56,883 bases of DNA from assembly GCA_946887105.1 (NCBI GenBank), contig CAMPKJ010000004.1:1-56883 (forward strand), in the 5' to 3' direction. A program made the position numbers and the translations under genes. The stretch comes from an uncultured Acidobacteriota bacterium. GTDB taxonomy: Bacteria > Acidobacteriota > Thermoanaerobaculia > Gp7-AA8. Positions 41,607 to 50,510 of the stretch are shown here, piece by piece (within the stretch, counting starts at the first letter, position 1; every line of letters begins with the position of its first letter). Below the pieces are notes generated by a model. It saw nothing but the letters and a program-made list of their open reading frames with translations. It did not search any database and was not told the DNA's origin.

Positions 41607-42850
41607 CCATCTCCGCACATCACGGTGCGGTGGCACAGCTGCGGATGCAGCATGGCGTGACGGTGGCGCATCTGCAGATGGCGGCCTGCCATCTGATCGT
41701 CGTGGCGTACTTCCTCAGCTTCTGGAAATACAAGACCTGGTACGTCGCCACGGCAGGCGCGATGGTGATCACGGCCTTTGCGGTGGTGATCGGCGGCGCG
41801 CGCCTGCGCGGGCTGCTGCGCGACGCGTGGCCACTGCTGCTTTACTTCGCCTATCTCGTGGTCGCGGCGGCACAAGCCGATTACGCCGCCGAGGCGCGCT
41901 ACTGGGCCCTCGTCGACTCGATCGGATTCCCGGTCGCATGCGTGTTCTGGGTGGCCGCGCGCAACACCGAGCCGGCCGCACTGCGCAGCGGATTCATTTA
42001 CGTATCGCTGATTGCGGCACCGGTGGCCGTGCTCGTCTATCGATGGTCCGTCGAGGCCTCACGCCTGGGCGGCTATGCGCTCTCGTTTTACCCGCTGGCC
42101 ATTCCCTTCCTGTGGGCGGAGATCATCGTCGGCAGGCGCCGGCGTCTGGCATTGCTGGCGCTGACCATCGTTCTGACCATGTTGTTTCTCAGCCGATCCC
42201 GCACGCCGCTCGGCGTCGGCCTGATCGTGCTCGGACTCTCCTTCGTCTGGATCGGACGGAGCGTCACCCAGCGGCTGAAACTGGGCATGGTGATGTTCGT
42301 CATCGTGGTCACGATGTTCGTCACGCTGATGTCGTTTCGCGAGACGCGCGTCGCGTTGCTCACCTTCGTCGCCCGCATCACGCAGGAAGACATCGTGCTG
42401 GGCGACATCTACATCCCCAGCGAGCCGTACGACGCGACGCGCGAGAACCTCGACACCATGGTCAGGAACGGGCTGCGGGACGCGCAGCCGTTCGGAACGG
42501 GCTACAACACCACCGCGTACTACTACGAGCGCGCCTACGGCTACTTCTTTTCGCTGCACAACATCTATCAGGTCTGGGCGTACGAAGGCGGCGTGTTCTG
42601 CGTGCTGATCGTGACCGTGGTCCTGGTCCGGCATGCCGTCGCGCTGAAGCAAGCCCACGCGCGCGCTCCAAGCGCAGATTCCATGCTCTTGGCGCGCTGC
42701 CTCTCTCTTGCGACAATCGCAATGCTCGCGATCGGACTTTTCCACCAGATGCACCATGGTCCTATGTTTTACGCTGTCCTCGGCATGGCTCTCGGCCTGC
42801 GGCAACGGGTCATGTCCAATCACTCGAACATTCAGGAGGTGCGACGATGA
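41603..42850 (+). CDS. O-antigen ligase/polymerase-like membrane protein (candidate 2)
   Basis: 415 residues, GTG start overlapping the previous stop. About ten transmembrane helices; the large loop near the end contains FGTGYNTTAYYYERAYGYFFSLHNIYQVWAYEGG, which has the H-N-x-Y/L-x-x-x-W pattern of O-antigen ligase (Wzy_C) proteins. It joins polymer to an acceptor or polymerises units. Overlaps the next gene (ATGA). Confidence 0.75.
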   Translation: MTISAHHGAVAQLRMQHGVTVAHLQMAACHLIVVAYFLSFWKYKTWYVATAGAMVITAFAVVIGGARLRGLLRDAWPLLLYFAYLVVAAAQADYAAEARYWALVDSIGFPVACVFWVAARNTEPAALRSGFIYVSLIAAPVAVLVYRWSVEASRLGGYALSFYPLAIPFLWAEIIVGRRRRLALLALTIVLTMLFLSRSRTPLGVGLIVLGLSFVWIGRSVTQRLKLGMVMFVIVVTMFVTLMSFRETRVALLTFVARITQEDIVLGDIYIPSEPYDATRENLDTMVRNGLRDAQPFGTGYNTTAYYYERAYGYFFSLHNIYQVWAYEGGVFCVLIVTVVLVRHAVALKQAHARAPSADSMLLARCLSLATIAMLAIGLFHQMHHGPMFYAVLGMALGLRQRVMSNHSNIQEVRR

Positions 42851-43929
42851 AAGTCGCGCTGCTCACGCTGACCCGCGGGACCGTCAGCGGTGGCTATCGA
42901 AAATATCTCGACCGGCTGGTGCCGCTTCTGCGCACGCAGCCGGAGATCGATGACGTGACCTCATTCGTGCCGCTGCAGATGGCGGCGCCGGACGTGACGG
43001 TCTATCGCAGTCTGCGCGAGCTGAGGCGACTCGTGGCTGCCGCGCGCCCCGACGTGATCTTCGTTCCCACCGCCACGCTGTTCCGCGTCGGCCGCATCCC
43101 GGTCGTGACGATGGTGCACAACATGGAGCCGCTCGAAGTTCCGTTCAATGGCAACAGCAGCAAGGACGCGATGAAGAACATCGTCCGCGCCACGGCTTCG
43201 TTCTACGCGTGCCTGCGATCGCAGCGCGTGATCGCGGTCTCGAAGCACGTGCGCGACTTTCTGCAGAATCGCTGGCGCATTTCGTCGAAAAAGATCGGCG
43301 TGGTGCATCCGGGCGTCGATCCGGCGGTTACGACGAACGCGCAAATGGCTGCCGCGCTCGCGCCGGTCGCGGGCGGCCGGGTTCTCTTCACGGCGGGCTC
43401 GATCCGTCCTGCGCGCGGGCTCGAAGACGCGATCCACGCACTCGCAAGCATCCCCGAGGATGTGAAGCTGGTGGTTGCGGGAAGCGTCGATCGCGGAGCG
43501 GAGCATTACCGCGAAGGACTGGACCGGCTGATGGCCGAGCGCGGAGTCACGTCGCGCGTCATCTGGGCCGGACATCTCGACCGCAACGGTATGTCATGGT
43601 GTTTCCGCAATGCGGAGTTCTTCGTCATGACCAGTCACGTCGAGGCCTGCCCGAACATCGTGCTGGAGGCGATGGCGGAGGCGGCGCCGTCGATTTCGAC
43701 GGACAAACAGCCGATGCCGGAATTGCTGGGCGATGCCGCGCTGTATTACCGCGCGCGCGACGCGGCGCATCTGGCGGAACAGCTCAATGCGGCGCTCGCG
43801 AAACCGGCCGGATCGTTCCGGGAGATGGGGGAGCGCGCCCGAGGGCGATCGGTCTCGTTCAACTGGGAGGCAACGGCTCGCGGAACGATCGCGGAGCTGC
43901 AGCAGGCAATCGATCAATGCGCATCCTGA
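42847..43929 (+). CDS. Glycosyltransferase, GT4 type
   Basis: 360 residues, GT-B fold. SGGYRKYLDRLVPLL at the N-terminus, VIAVSKHVRDFL, VVHPGVDP, the donor domain GRVLFTAGSIRPARGLEDAIHAL, and EACPNIVLEAMAEAAPSIST, the E-x7-E motif of GT4. A retaining transferase that adds a sugar to the growing repeat unit. Donor and acceptor are unknown. The next gene starts 13 bases before its stop. Confidence 0.88.
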   Translation: MKVALLTLTRGTVSGGYRKYLDRLVPLLRTQPEIDDVTSFVPLQMAAPDVTVYRSLRELRRLVAAARPDVIFVPTATLFRVGRIPVVTMVHNMEPLEVPFNGNSSKDAMKNIVRATASFYACLRSQRVIAVSKHVRDFLQNRWRISSKKIGVVHPGVDPAVTTNAQMAAALAPVAGGRVLFTAGSIRPARGLEDAIHALASIPEDVKLVVAGSVDRGAEHYREGLDRLMAERGVTSRVIWAGHLDRNGMSWCFRNAEFFVMTSHVEACPNIVLEAMAEAAPSISTDKQPMPELLGDAALYYRARDAAHLAEQLNAALAKPAGSFREMGERARGRSVSFNWEATARGTIAELQQAIDQCAS

Positions 43930-44990
43930 ACGTCATTCCGACGCTGCGCGGTGGGGGAGCGGAACGGCAGCTCGCGTATCTCGCGGGCGGTCTCCGCGAC
44001 CTCGGCTGCGACGTGCACGTGGCCCTGCTCCACGGCGGAACCAATCAGGCGCGTCTCGAGGCGGCGCAGGCGACCATCCATCGCCTGGACGTGAGCAGCA
44101 ACTACGATCCGCGCATCGTGTTGCAGCTGGTGCGCCTCATCCGGCGCATCCATCCGGACGTCGTGCAGACCTGGATCACGCAGATGGACGTCTTCGGCGG
44201 CATCGCGGCGCTGCTGACGCACACGCCGTGGATGCTCAGCGACCGCTCCAGCGGTCCGCATTACGATCGCAATCTGCGGGAGGCCTCGCGCCGTGCGGTA
44301 GGCCGCTTCGCGAATGCCATCGTGGCGAACTCGGAGCCGGGCCTGCACGGATGGGAAGACTCGCGCGCGCGCCGTTACGTCGTGCACAACGCCGTGGTGT
44401 TCTCCGACATCGAGAAGGCGCCGCGCGATGACTCCGATTACGGCGACGCGAAGATCGTCCTGTTCGGCGGCCGCATGGAGCGGCAGAAAAACGTGGCCAC
44501 GCTCCTGACCGCGTTGCGCGAAGTGATGAAGCAGCGCGATGTGATCGCGTTGCTGTGCGGCATCGGTCCGCTCGAGGAGGAGTACCGCGCGTCGATCGCC
44601 GCGGCCGGTCTCTCCGATCGCATCCGCATGCTCGGTTTCTGCGAGAATCTGCCCTCTCTCATGAAACGCGCCGACGTGCTGGTGGCGCCGAGCTGGTTCG
44701 AAGGTCATCCCAACGTATCGATCGAGGCGGCGACGGTGGGCTGTCCGCTGATCGTTTCGGACATTCCGGCGCATCGCGGATGGCTGGACGAGAACAGCGC
44801 GCTGTTCGCTCCGACCAACGATCCGCGGGCGTTCGCTCGCGCGATTCTGCAGACGCTCGACGATCCGGCCGCCGCGCGCGCGCGTGCCGGACGCGCGCGG
44901 GAACTGGTCCGCGACTGGTCGGTGGAGCGCTGTGCGAAGTCCTATCTCCGCATCTATGAGGAGCTCCGCGCCGAACGCGCGGGGGCCTAG
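43917..44990 (+). CDS. Glycosyltransferase, GT4 type
   Basis: 357 residues. MRILNVIPTLRGGGAERQLAYLAGGL is a classic GT4 start; VVQTWITQMDVFGGIAA, IVANSEPGLHGW, VLFGGRMERQKNVATLLTAL, and SWFEGHPNVSIEAATVGCPLIVSDI with the E-x7-E motif. Likely adds one sugar of the repeat unit. Overlaps the previous gene by 13 bases and is followed after 5 bases by asnB. Confidence 0.9.
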   Translation: MRILNVIPTLRGGGAERQLAYLAGGLRDLGCDVHVALLHGGTNQARLEAAQATIHRLDVSSNYDPRIVLQLVRLIRRIHPDVVQTWITQMDVFGGIAALLTHTPWMLSDRSSGPHYDRNLREASRRAVGRFANAIVANSEPGLHGWEDSRARRYVVHNAVVFSDIEKAPRDDSDYGDAKIVLFGGRMERQKNVATLLTALREVMKQRDVIALLCGIGPLEEEYRASIAAAGLSDRIRMLGFCENLPSLMKRADVLVAPSWFEGHPNVSIEAATVGCPLIVSDIPAHRGWLDENSALFAPTNDPRAFARAILQTLDDPAAARARAGRARELVRDWSVERCAKSYLRIYEELRAERAGA

Positions 44991-44995
44991 CCCGC

Positions 44996-46858
44996 ATGTG
45001 TGGAATCGTCGGATTTGCCGGGCGCGCGCGCATCGAGCCCGAACGCATCGTCATGATGCGCGACACCATGACCCATCGCGGCCCGGACGATCTCGGGCTG
45101 TGGACGTCGCACGATGGCACGGTCTGTCTCGCGCAACGGCGTCTGTCGATCATCGACCTCTCGCAGGGCGGCCACCAGCCGAAGGCCGATGCCACGGGCG
45201 CGGTACACGTCACGTTCAACGGCGAGATTTACAACTTCAGGGAAGTGCGCCAGGAGCTGGAGGCGCGCGGGCATTCGTTCAGCAGCGCCAGCGACACGGA
45301 AGTGATTCTCGAGGCCTACCGCGAATGGGGCGAGGCGTTCCTCGAGAAGCTGGGCGGCATGTTCGCGATGGCGCTGTACGACTCCGCGAAGCGCACGCTC
45401 GTTCTCGCGCGCGACCGCGCCGGCGAGAAGCCGTTGTTCGTCTGGCAGACGCCGGGACGGCTGGTGTTCGCATCGGAGCTGAAAGCGCTGTTCGCGCTCC
45501 CCGAGTTTCCGCGCCGCCTCGATCGCGCGGCCGTCGAGCATTACCTCGCGTTCGGGTACGTGCCGCGCGATCTGTGCATCATCGAGGGAGTGCGCAAGCT
45601 GCTGCCCGGTTGCGCGCTGCGCTACGAGATCGACGGCGATCGCACGCACGATTGGCGCTACTGGGATCTGCCCGAACAGGACGCGGGCGCGAATCATCGA
45701 TCCGCGGACGATCTCGCGGACGAGTTGCACGCGTTGTTGCGCGAGGCGGTGCGGCGGCAGCTGATCGCCGATGTGCCGGTCGGCATCCTGCTCAGCGGTG
45801 GAGTCGATTCGAGTCTGGTGACGGCCATGGCCGCGAGCGTTTCCTCGCGGCCGGTGAAGACGTTCACGATCTCGTTCCCCGGTCACGCCGCGGAGGACGA
45901 GTCGCCGTACGCGCGCATCGTGGCGCGGCATTTCGGGACCGATCACGTCGAGCTCCCGGCCGAGGAGGCCAGTCTCGAACTGCTGCCGCGGCTGGTGCGC
46001 CAGTACGATGAGCCGATCGCCGACTCGTCCGCGATTCCGACGTACCTGGTCTCCCGCGCGATCCGCGAGCACGCGACGGTGGCCCTCGGCGGCGACGGTG
46101 GCGATGAGCTGTTCGGCGGCTATCCGCTGTACGTCTGGGTGAGCCGCATCGCGCGGATGCAGTCTCTGATCCCCGCGCCGCTGCGCGGTGCGATCGGACG
46201 CGCGGCGCGGGCCATGCCCGTCGGGACTCGCGGGCGCAACTACGCCGTCGCATTGGGCAGCTCGCGTTTCAAGACCCTCGCCCGGACGAGTCTCTTCTTC
46301 GATGAAGAGTGGCGGCGTGCATTGCTGGTCTCGGGCAACGGTGCGCATCCGACGCCGGAGGAGTTGCGCATCGAGCTCACCGCGGGCGCGCGGACGCTGT
46401 TGCAGGGCATGCAGCGGATCGACTTCCGCAGCTACATGGTCGACGACATCCTGGTGAAGGTCGACCGCGCCAGCATGCTGGCTTCGCTCGAAACGCGCGC
46501 GCCGTTTCTCGATCCGGCGGTGATCGAGTTCGCCTTCGGCAAAGTTCCGGATCGGCTCAAGACGACGGTGAACGACCGCAAGATCCTCCTGCGCACGCTC
46601 GCCGCGCGGCTGCTTCCGGCCGAGCTCGACCTGCGCCGCAAGCAGGGCTTCACCATTCCACTCAGCGCCTGGTTCGCCGGCGACTGGGGACCGATGATGC
46701 GCGAAGTGCTGGCCGGAGCCGATCCGGCGCTCTTCCATCCGGCGGCCATCGCCGACCTCTTCGCGCGCCAGGAAAAAACCGGCAACCAGCTCCACCGCCT
46801 CTACGCGCTGGCGGTCTTCGAGCTCTGGCGCCGCGAGTACCGCATCAGCCTCGGTTGA
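44996..46858 (+). CDS. asnB: Asparagine synthase, second copy, within the polysaccharide operon
   Basis: 620 residues. Cys2 glutaminase domain (MCGIVGFAG, THRGPDDLG, RRLSIIDLS, NGEIYNF) and synthetase domain with [42 protein letters not shown] and KVDRASMLASLETRAPFLD. Both active sites look intact. In polysaccharide loci such proteins may amidate uronic acids rather than make asparagine, and a UDP-glucuronate epimerase-like enzyme is encoded in this region. Diverged clearly from the copy at 21892. Confidence 0.93.
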   Translation: MCGIVGFAGRARIEPERIVMMRDTMTHRGPDDLGLWTSHDGTVCLAQRRLSIIDLSQGGHQPKADATGAVHVTFNGEIYNFREVRQELEARGHSFSSASDTEVILEAYREWGEAFLEKLGGMFAMALYDSAKRTLVLARDRAGEKPLFVWQTPGRLVFASELKALFALPEFPRRLDRAAVEHYLAFGYVPRDLCIIEGVRKLLPGCALRYEIDGDRTHDWRYWDLPEQDAGANHRSADDLADELHALLREAVRRQLIADVPVGILLSGGVDSSLVTAMAASVSSRPVKTFTISFPGHAAEDESPYARIVARHFGTDHVELPAEEASLELLPRLVRQYDEPIADSSAIPTYLVSRAIREHATVALGGDGGDELFGGYPLYVWVSRIARMQSLIPAPLRGAIGRAARAMPVGTRGRNYAVALGSSRFKTLARTSLFFDEEWRRALLVSGNGAHPTPEELRIELTAGARTLLQGMQRIDFRSYMVDDILVKVDRASMLASLETRAPFLDPAVIEFAFGKVPDRLKTTVNDRKILLRTLAARLLPAELDLRRKQGFTIPLSAWFAGDWGPMMREVLAGADPALFHPAAIADLFARQEKTGNQLHRLYALAVFELWRREYRISLG

Positions 46859-46866
46859 GAGATCGC

Positions 46867-47484
46867 ATGCTGAAGCCATGGGTCGTCGAGGACAGCAGGA
46901 TCACGTACGCGGATCGATGGCTGAAGGTCCGCACCGACCGTTGCGTGAGCCCGAGCGGCCCGGTCATCGATCCGTTCCACGTCCTCGAATATCCGGCCTG
47001 GGTGAACGTGGTCGCGCTGACGCCGGACGGCGAGATCGTGCTGGTTCGCCAGTACCGGCACGGCGTGCAGCAGATCCTGCTCGAGCTTCCGGCGGGAGTC
47101 GTCGATCCGAACGACACGCCGGCGTCGGCAGCGCTGCGCGAGTTGCGCGAGGAGACCGGGTTCGAGGCGGAGGAGCTCCATCTCACCGGCTCGATGGATG
47201 CGAATCCCGCCACGCAAACGAATCGCAGCTGGTCCTTTCTCGCGACCGGCGTGAAGCGCACCGGCGAGCAGCGTCTCGACGACACGGAGGACATCGAAGT
47301 GGAGCTTCAGCCGTTCGTCGCGTTTGCCGATCGCGTCCTGCGCGCCGAGGTCAACCTGCAGGGTCTGCACCTCGCGGGCGTGCACTGCGCGATCTGGCAC
47401 GTGCTCCGGTCGGCGGATGAATCGCTCCGCCGGGTGCGTGAAGAGTTGCGGGACCTCGTCCTGCGATATCTTTCCGCCCGATGA
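46867..47484 (+). CDS. NUDIX hydrolase, ADP-ribose pyrophosphatase-like
   Basis: 205 residues. NVVALTPDGEIVLVRQYRHGVQQILLELPAG precedes the NUDIX box, GVVDPNDTPASAALRELREETGF, where the first Glu of GX5EX7REUXEEXGU is Asp while the REL and EETG parts are intact. The ELPAG lead-in is that of ADP-ribose/nucleoside diphosphate sugar hydrolases. In this operon it may act on sugar nucleotides. Stop overlaps the next start (ATGA). Confidence 0.9.
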   Translation: MLKPWVVEDSRITYADRWLKVRTDRCVSPSGPVIDPFHVLEYPAWVNVVALTPDGEIVLVRQYRHGVQQILLELPAGVVDPNDTPASAALRELREETGFEAEELHLTGSMDANPATQTNRSWSFLATGVKRTGEQRLDDTEDIEVELQPFVAFADRVLRAEVNLQGLHLAGVHCAIWHVLRSADESLRRVREELRDLVLRYLSAR

Positions 47485-48365
47485 AACGAGTTCTCGTCCT
47501 CGGCGGAGCGGGCATGCTCGGCCACAAAGTCCTGCAGGTTCTCGGAGCGCGGTTCGACGTTCGGGCCACCTTCCGCGGCGACGTCGATCGCTATATCGCC
47601 CATGGTCTCATCACGCGCGAGCGTGCGGTCACCGGCGTCGACGCGATGCAGTTCGAGACCGTCGAACGCGCCATTCGCGACGTTCGTCCCGACTTCGTCA
47701 TCAACTGCGTCGGGGTCGTGAAGCAGCTCGCGGAAGGCCACGATCCGGTCATCAGCATCACCGTGAACTCGCTCTTCCCGCATCGCGTGGCCGCGGTCTG
47801 CCGCGAGATCGGCGCGCGCGTGATTCACATCAGCACCGATTGTGTTTTCACGGGACGCAAAGGGATGTACCGCGAATCCGATCCGCCTGACGCCGAGGAT
47901 CTCTACGGACGCTCCAAGCTCCTCGGCGAAGTGGCGGGGGACAACGCGCTCACGCTGCGTACGTCGATCATCGGCCGTGAAGTGCGCTCCACGACGGGTC
48001 TCGTGGAATGGTTCCTGTCCAATCGCGGCGGCTCGGTGAATGGTTTCGTCGAAGCGATCTACAGCGGATTGACGACGCTCGCGCTCTCGTCGCTCATCGG
48101 CGATCTGATCGAGAGGGACGAATCGCTGCACGGCCTCTATCAGGTCTCCAGCGAGCCCATCAACAAATACGACCTGCTGCTGCTCCTGAACGACGCATTC
48201 GGGGCGGATGTTATGATTCGCCGCTCGACCGAACTGCGGATCGACCGGAGCCTGGACAGCACGAGGTTCCGTGAGGTTGCCGGATGGCAGCCTGCGACCT
48301 GGCCCGACATGGTGGCCGCGCTCGCACACGATCCGACACCTTATGAGCTTTGGAGACACTCTTGA
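47481..48365 (+). CDS. RmlD-like sugar nucleotide reductase (WbvR-like)
   Basis: 294 residues. SDR with N-terminal VLVLGGAGMLGHKVLQVL, PDFVINCVGVVKQL, catalytic Thr-Ser region HISTDCVFTGRKGMYRESD and YGRSKLLGE (YxxxK), the layout of dTDP-4-dehydrorhamnose reductases. Its neighbours are a 4,6-dehydratase and a 2-epimerase, as in the UDP-L-QuiNAc set WbvB-WbvR-WbvD and the related UDP-L-FucNAc set FnlA-FnlB-FnlC. The short RmlD-like size without a C-terminal cupin favours the WbvR type. Substrate assignment is inference. Confidence 0.87.
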   Translation: MKRVLVLGGAGMLGHKVLQVLGARFDVRATFRGDVDRYIAHGLITRERAVTGVDAMQFETVERAIRDVRPDFVINCVGVVKQLAEGHDPVISITVNSLFPHRVAAVCREIGARVIHISTDCVFTGRKGMYRESDPPDAEDLYGRSKLLGEVAGDNALTLRTSIIGREVRSTTGLVEWFLSNRGGSVNGFVEAIYSGLTTLALSSLIGDLIERDESLHGLYQVSSEPINKYDLLLLLNDAFGADVMIRRSTELRIDRSLDSTRFREVAGWQPATWPDMVAALAHDPTPYELWRHS

Positions 48366-49405
48366 AACCACTCGGTGGAAAAAGGATTCTCGTCACGGGC
48401 GGCACCGGCTCGCTCGGACAGGTGCTGGTGCGGCGGCTGCTCACCGGAGAAATGGGCTCGCCGAAGAAGATCACCGTCCTTTCCCGCGATGAGGCCAAGC
48501 AGCACTACATGCGCCTCGCGTTTCAGCATCGCAGCGGCGCGGCCACGGACGACGTCATTTACGAGAATTCGCGCGAGCTCCTGAATTTCCGCATCGGCGA
48601 CGTGCGCGATTTCAGCAGCATCATGGCCGCCGTACGCGATGCCGACGTGATCTTCAACGCCGCCGCGCTCAAGCAGGTTCCGACCTGCGAGTACTTCCCG
48701 TTCGAAGCGGTCATGACGAACGTGGTCGGCCCGCAGAACATCGTGCGCGCCCTTCGTGAAAACGAGACCGACGTCGAGCTGGTGGTGGGCATCTCCACCG
48801 ACAAGGCCTGCAAGCCGATCAACGTGATGGGCATGACCAAGGCTCTGCAGGAGCGTGTGCTGCTCGAAGCGAACATGGGCTCGAAGACGAAGTTCATCTG
48901 CGTGCGCTACGGCAACGTCATCGCCTCGCGCGGATCGGTCGTGCCGCTCTTCAAGCAGCAGATTGCGAAAGGCGGCCCGGTCACCATCACCCTGCCGGAG
49001 ATGACGCGTTTCCTGCTCACCCTCGACCGCGCCGTCGACACCGTGTTCGCGGCCGTGCGCGGCGGAGCGCGCGGGGAACTGTACGTGCCGAAGGTCGCGT
49101 CGGCGAAAGTCACGGAAGTGGCCAGGACGCTGATGGGCGGCAAAGACATCCCCATCGAATTCACCGGCATCCGTCCCGGCGAGAAGGTGCACGAGATCAT
49201 GGTCTCGGAGGAAGAGCGCTTCCGCACCGTCGATCGCGGCGACTACTACGCGATCCTTCCGGTGCTGCCGGAGCTGCGCGACTCGAAAGAGATCGTGCCG
49301 GCGCTGGAGACCGAATACTCGTCCGAGCACGACAACATCTCCGGCGACCGGCTGCGCGATCTCCTGCAGGCCGCGAGCAAGGACATCGAGTCGTTCACGC
49401 CATGA
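48362..49405 (+). CDS. UDP-GlcNAc 4,6-dehydratase/epimerase (FnlA/WbjB/CapE-like)
   Basis: 347 residues from TTG 48362, preceded by GGAGA at 6 bases; an in-frame TTG at 48350 is less likely. Soluble SDR: RILVTGGTGSLGQVLVRRLL, LSRDEAKQHYMR, NAAALKQVPTCEYFPFEA, VGISTDKACKPINVMGMTKALQER. The usual catalytic Tyr is Met (M in NVMGMTK), as in the WbpM/CapE lineage. TFIRPGEK-type motif ITGIRPGEKVHE-like (FTGIRPGEKVHE) near the end. Converts UDP-GlcNAc to a 4-keto-6-deoxy L-sugar. Stop overlaps the wecB-like start. Confidence 0.9.
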   Translation: MKPLGGKRILVTGGTGSLGQVLVRRLLTGEMGSPKKITVLSRDEAKQHYMRLAFQHRSGAATDDVIYENSRELLNFRIGDVRDFSSIMAAVRDADVIFNAAALKQVPTCEYFPFEAVMTNVVGPQNIVRALRENETDVELVVGISTDKACKPINVMGMTKALQERVLLEANMGSKTKFICVRYGNVIASRGSVVPLFKQQIAKGGPVTITLPEMTRFLLTLDRAVDTVFAAVRGGARGELYVPKVASAKVTEVARTLMGGKDIPIEFTGIRPGEKVHEIMVSEEERFRTVDRGDYYAILPVLPELRDSKEIVPALETEYSSEHDNISGDRLRDLLQAASKDIESFTP

Positions 49406-50499
49406 GAGTGGTCACGATTTTCGGGACCCGTCCCGAGATCATTCGCCTCAGCCGGGTCCTTCCGCTGCTTGACGCGCACTGCGAGCACATCACCGTGCAC
49501 ACGGGGCAGAACTACGAGGAGAGTCTCAGCGACATCTTCCTCCGCGATCTGCGCCTGCGCACGCCCGACGTGCACATGGGCATCCGCGCCAGTTCGTTCG
49601 GAGAGCAGTTCGCGAAGATCGTCATGGGCGCCGAGGCGCTGCTGAAGGAGAAACGTCCCGACGCGCTCCTGCTCCTCGGCGATACCAACAGCGCGCTTTC
49701 CGCGATCGCGGCCGCGCGCCTCGGCATTCCTGTCTTTCACATGGAAGCGGGCAATCGCTGCTACGACGATCGCGTGCCGGAGGAAGTGAACCGCCGCATC
49801 ATCGATCACTCCAGCTCCTTCCTCCTGCCGTATACGGAGCGCAGCAAAGACAACCTCGTGCGCGAAGGCATCGAGCGCGAGCGCATCTTCGTCACCGGCA
49901 ATCCGATCTTCGAAGTCATCGAGGCGTTCCAGCCGGAGATCGAGGCGAGCCCGATCCTCGACCGGCTCGGGTTGCAGAGCCGCGGGTTCTATCTCGTGAC
50001 CATGCATCGCGCCGAGAACGTCGATGATCCGCGCCGTCTCTCGCAGCTCGCGGAAGGACTGTCGTCGCTCGCGGAGAAGCACCGGATGCCGGTCATCGTG
50101 AGCGTGCATCCGCGCACCGCCAGCCGGCTGGCGGCGGAGAACGTCGTGGCCAGTTCGTCGCGCGTGCGTTTCCTCGAGCCGTTCGGATTCTTCGACTTCA
50201 TCCGGCTCGAGAAGAGCGCCGCGCTGGTGTTGTCGGACAGCGGCACGGTGCAGGAGGAGTGCGCGATCTTCGGCGTGCCGAACGTCACCATCCGCGACGT
50301 GACCGAGCGTCCGGAGACGATCGAGAGCGGCAGCAACATCCTCGCCGGTGTCGATCCGCATTCGATGATGCGCGCCGCGGAGCTCGTGCTGGCCACCGGC
50401 AGCGACTGGATCGCGCCGGAAGGCTACACCGCGCGCTCCGTCTCCCGCACCGTCGCGAAGATCATCCTCGGGCGCAGCGAGCGCAGACGTTACGCCTGA
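49402..50499 (+). CDS. wecB: UDP-N-acetylglucosamine 2-epimerase-type enzyme
   Basis: 365 residues. MRVVTIFGTRPEIIRLSRVLPLL, HTGQNYEESL, LLLGDTNSALSAIAAARLGIPVFHMEAGNRCYDDRVPEEVNRRIIDH, MHRAENVDDPRRL, and SDSGTVQEECAIFGVPNVTIRD: complete WecB/WbjD signatures. In this operon it probably does the last step, 2-epimerisation of a UDP-6-deoxy-L-HexNAc (FnlC/WbvD role), rather than UDP-ManNAc formation. Starts in the stop codon of the dehydratase gene. Confidence 0.93.
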   Translation: MRVVTIFGTRPEIIRLSRVLPLLDAHCEHITVHTGQNYEESLSDIFLRDLRLRTPDVHMGIRASSFGEQFAKIVMGAEALLKEKRPDALLLLGDTNSALSAIAAARLGIPVFHMEAGNRCYDDRVPEEVNRRIIDHSSSFLLPYTERSKDNLVREGIERERIFVTGNPIFEVIEAFQPEIEASPILDRLGLQSRGFYLVTMHRAENVDDPRRLSQLAEGLSSLAEKHRMPVIVSVHPRTASRLAAENVVASSSRVRFLEPFGFFDFIRLEKSAALVLSDSGTVQEECAIFGVPNVTIRDVTERPETIESGSNILAGVDPHSMMRAAELVLATGSDWIAPEGYTARSVSRTVAKIILGRSERRRYA

Positions 50500-50510
50500 G
50501 CCAACGCGCG

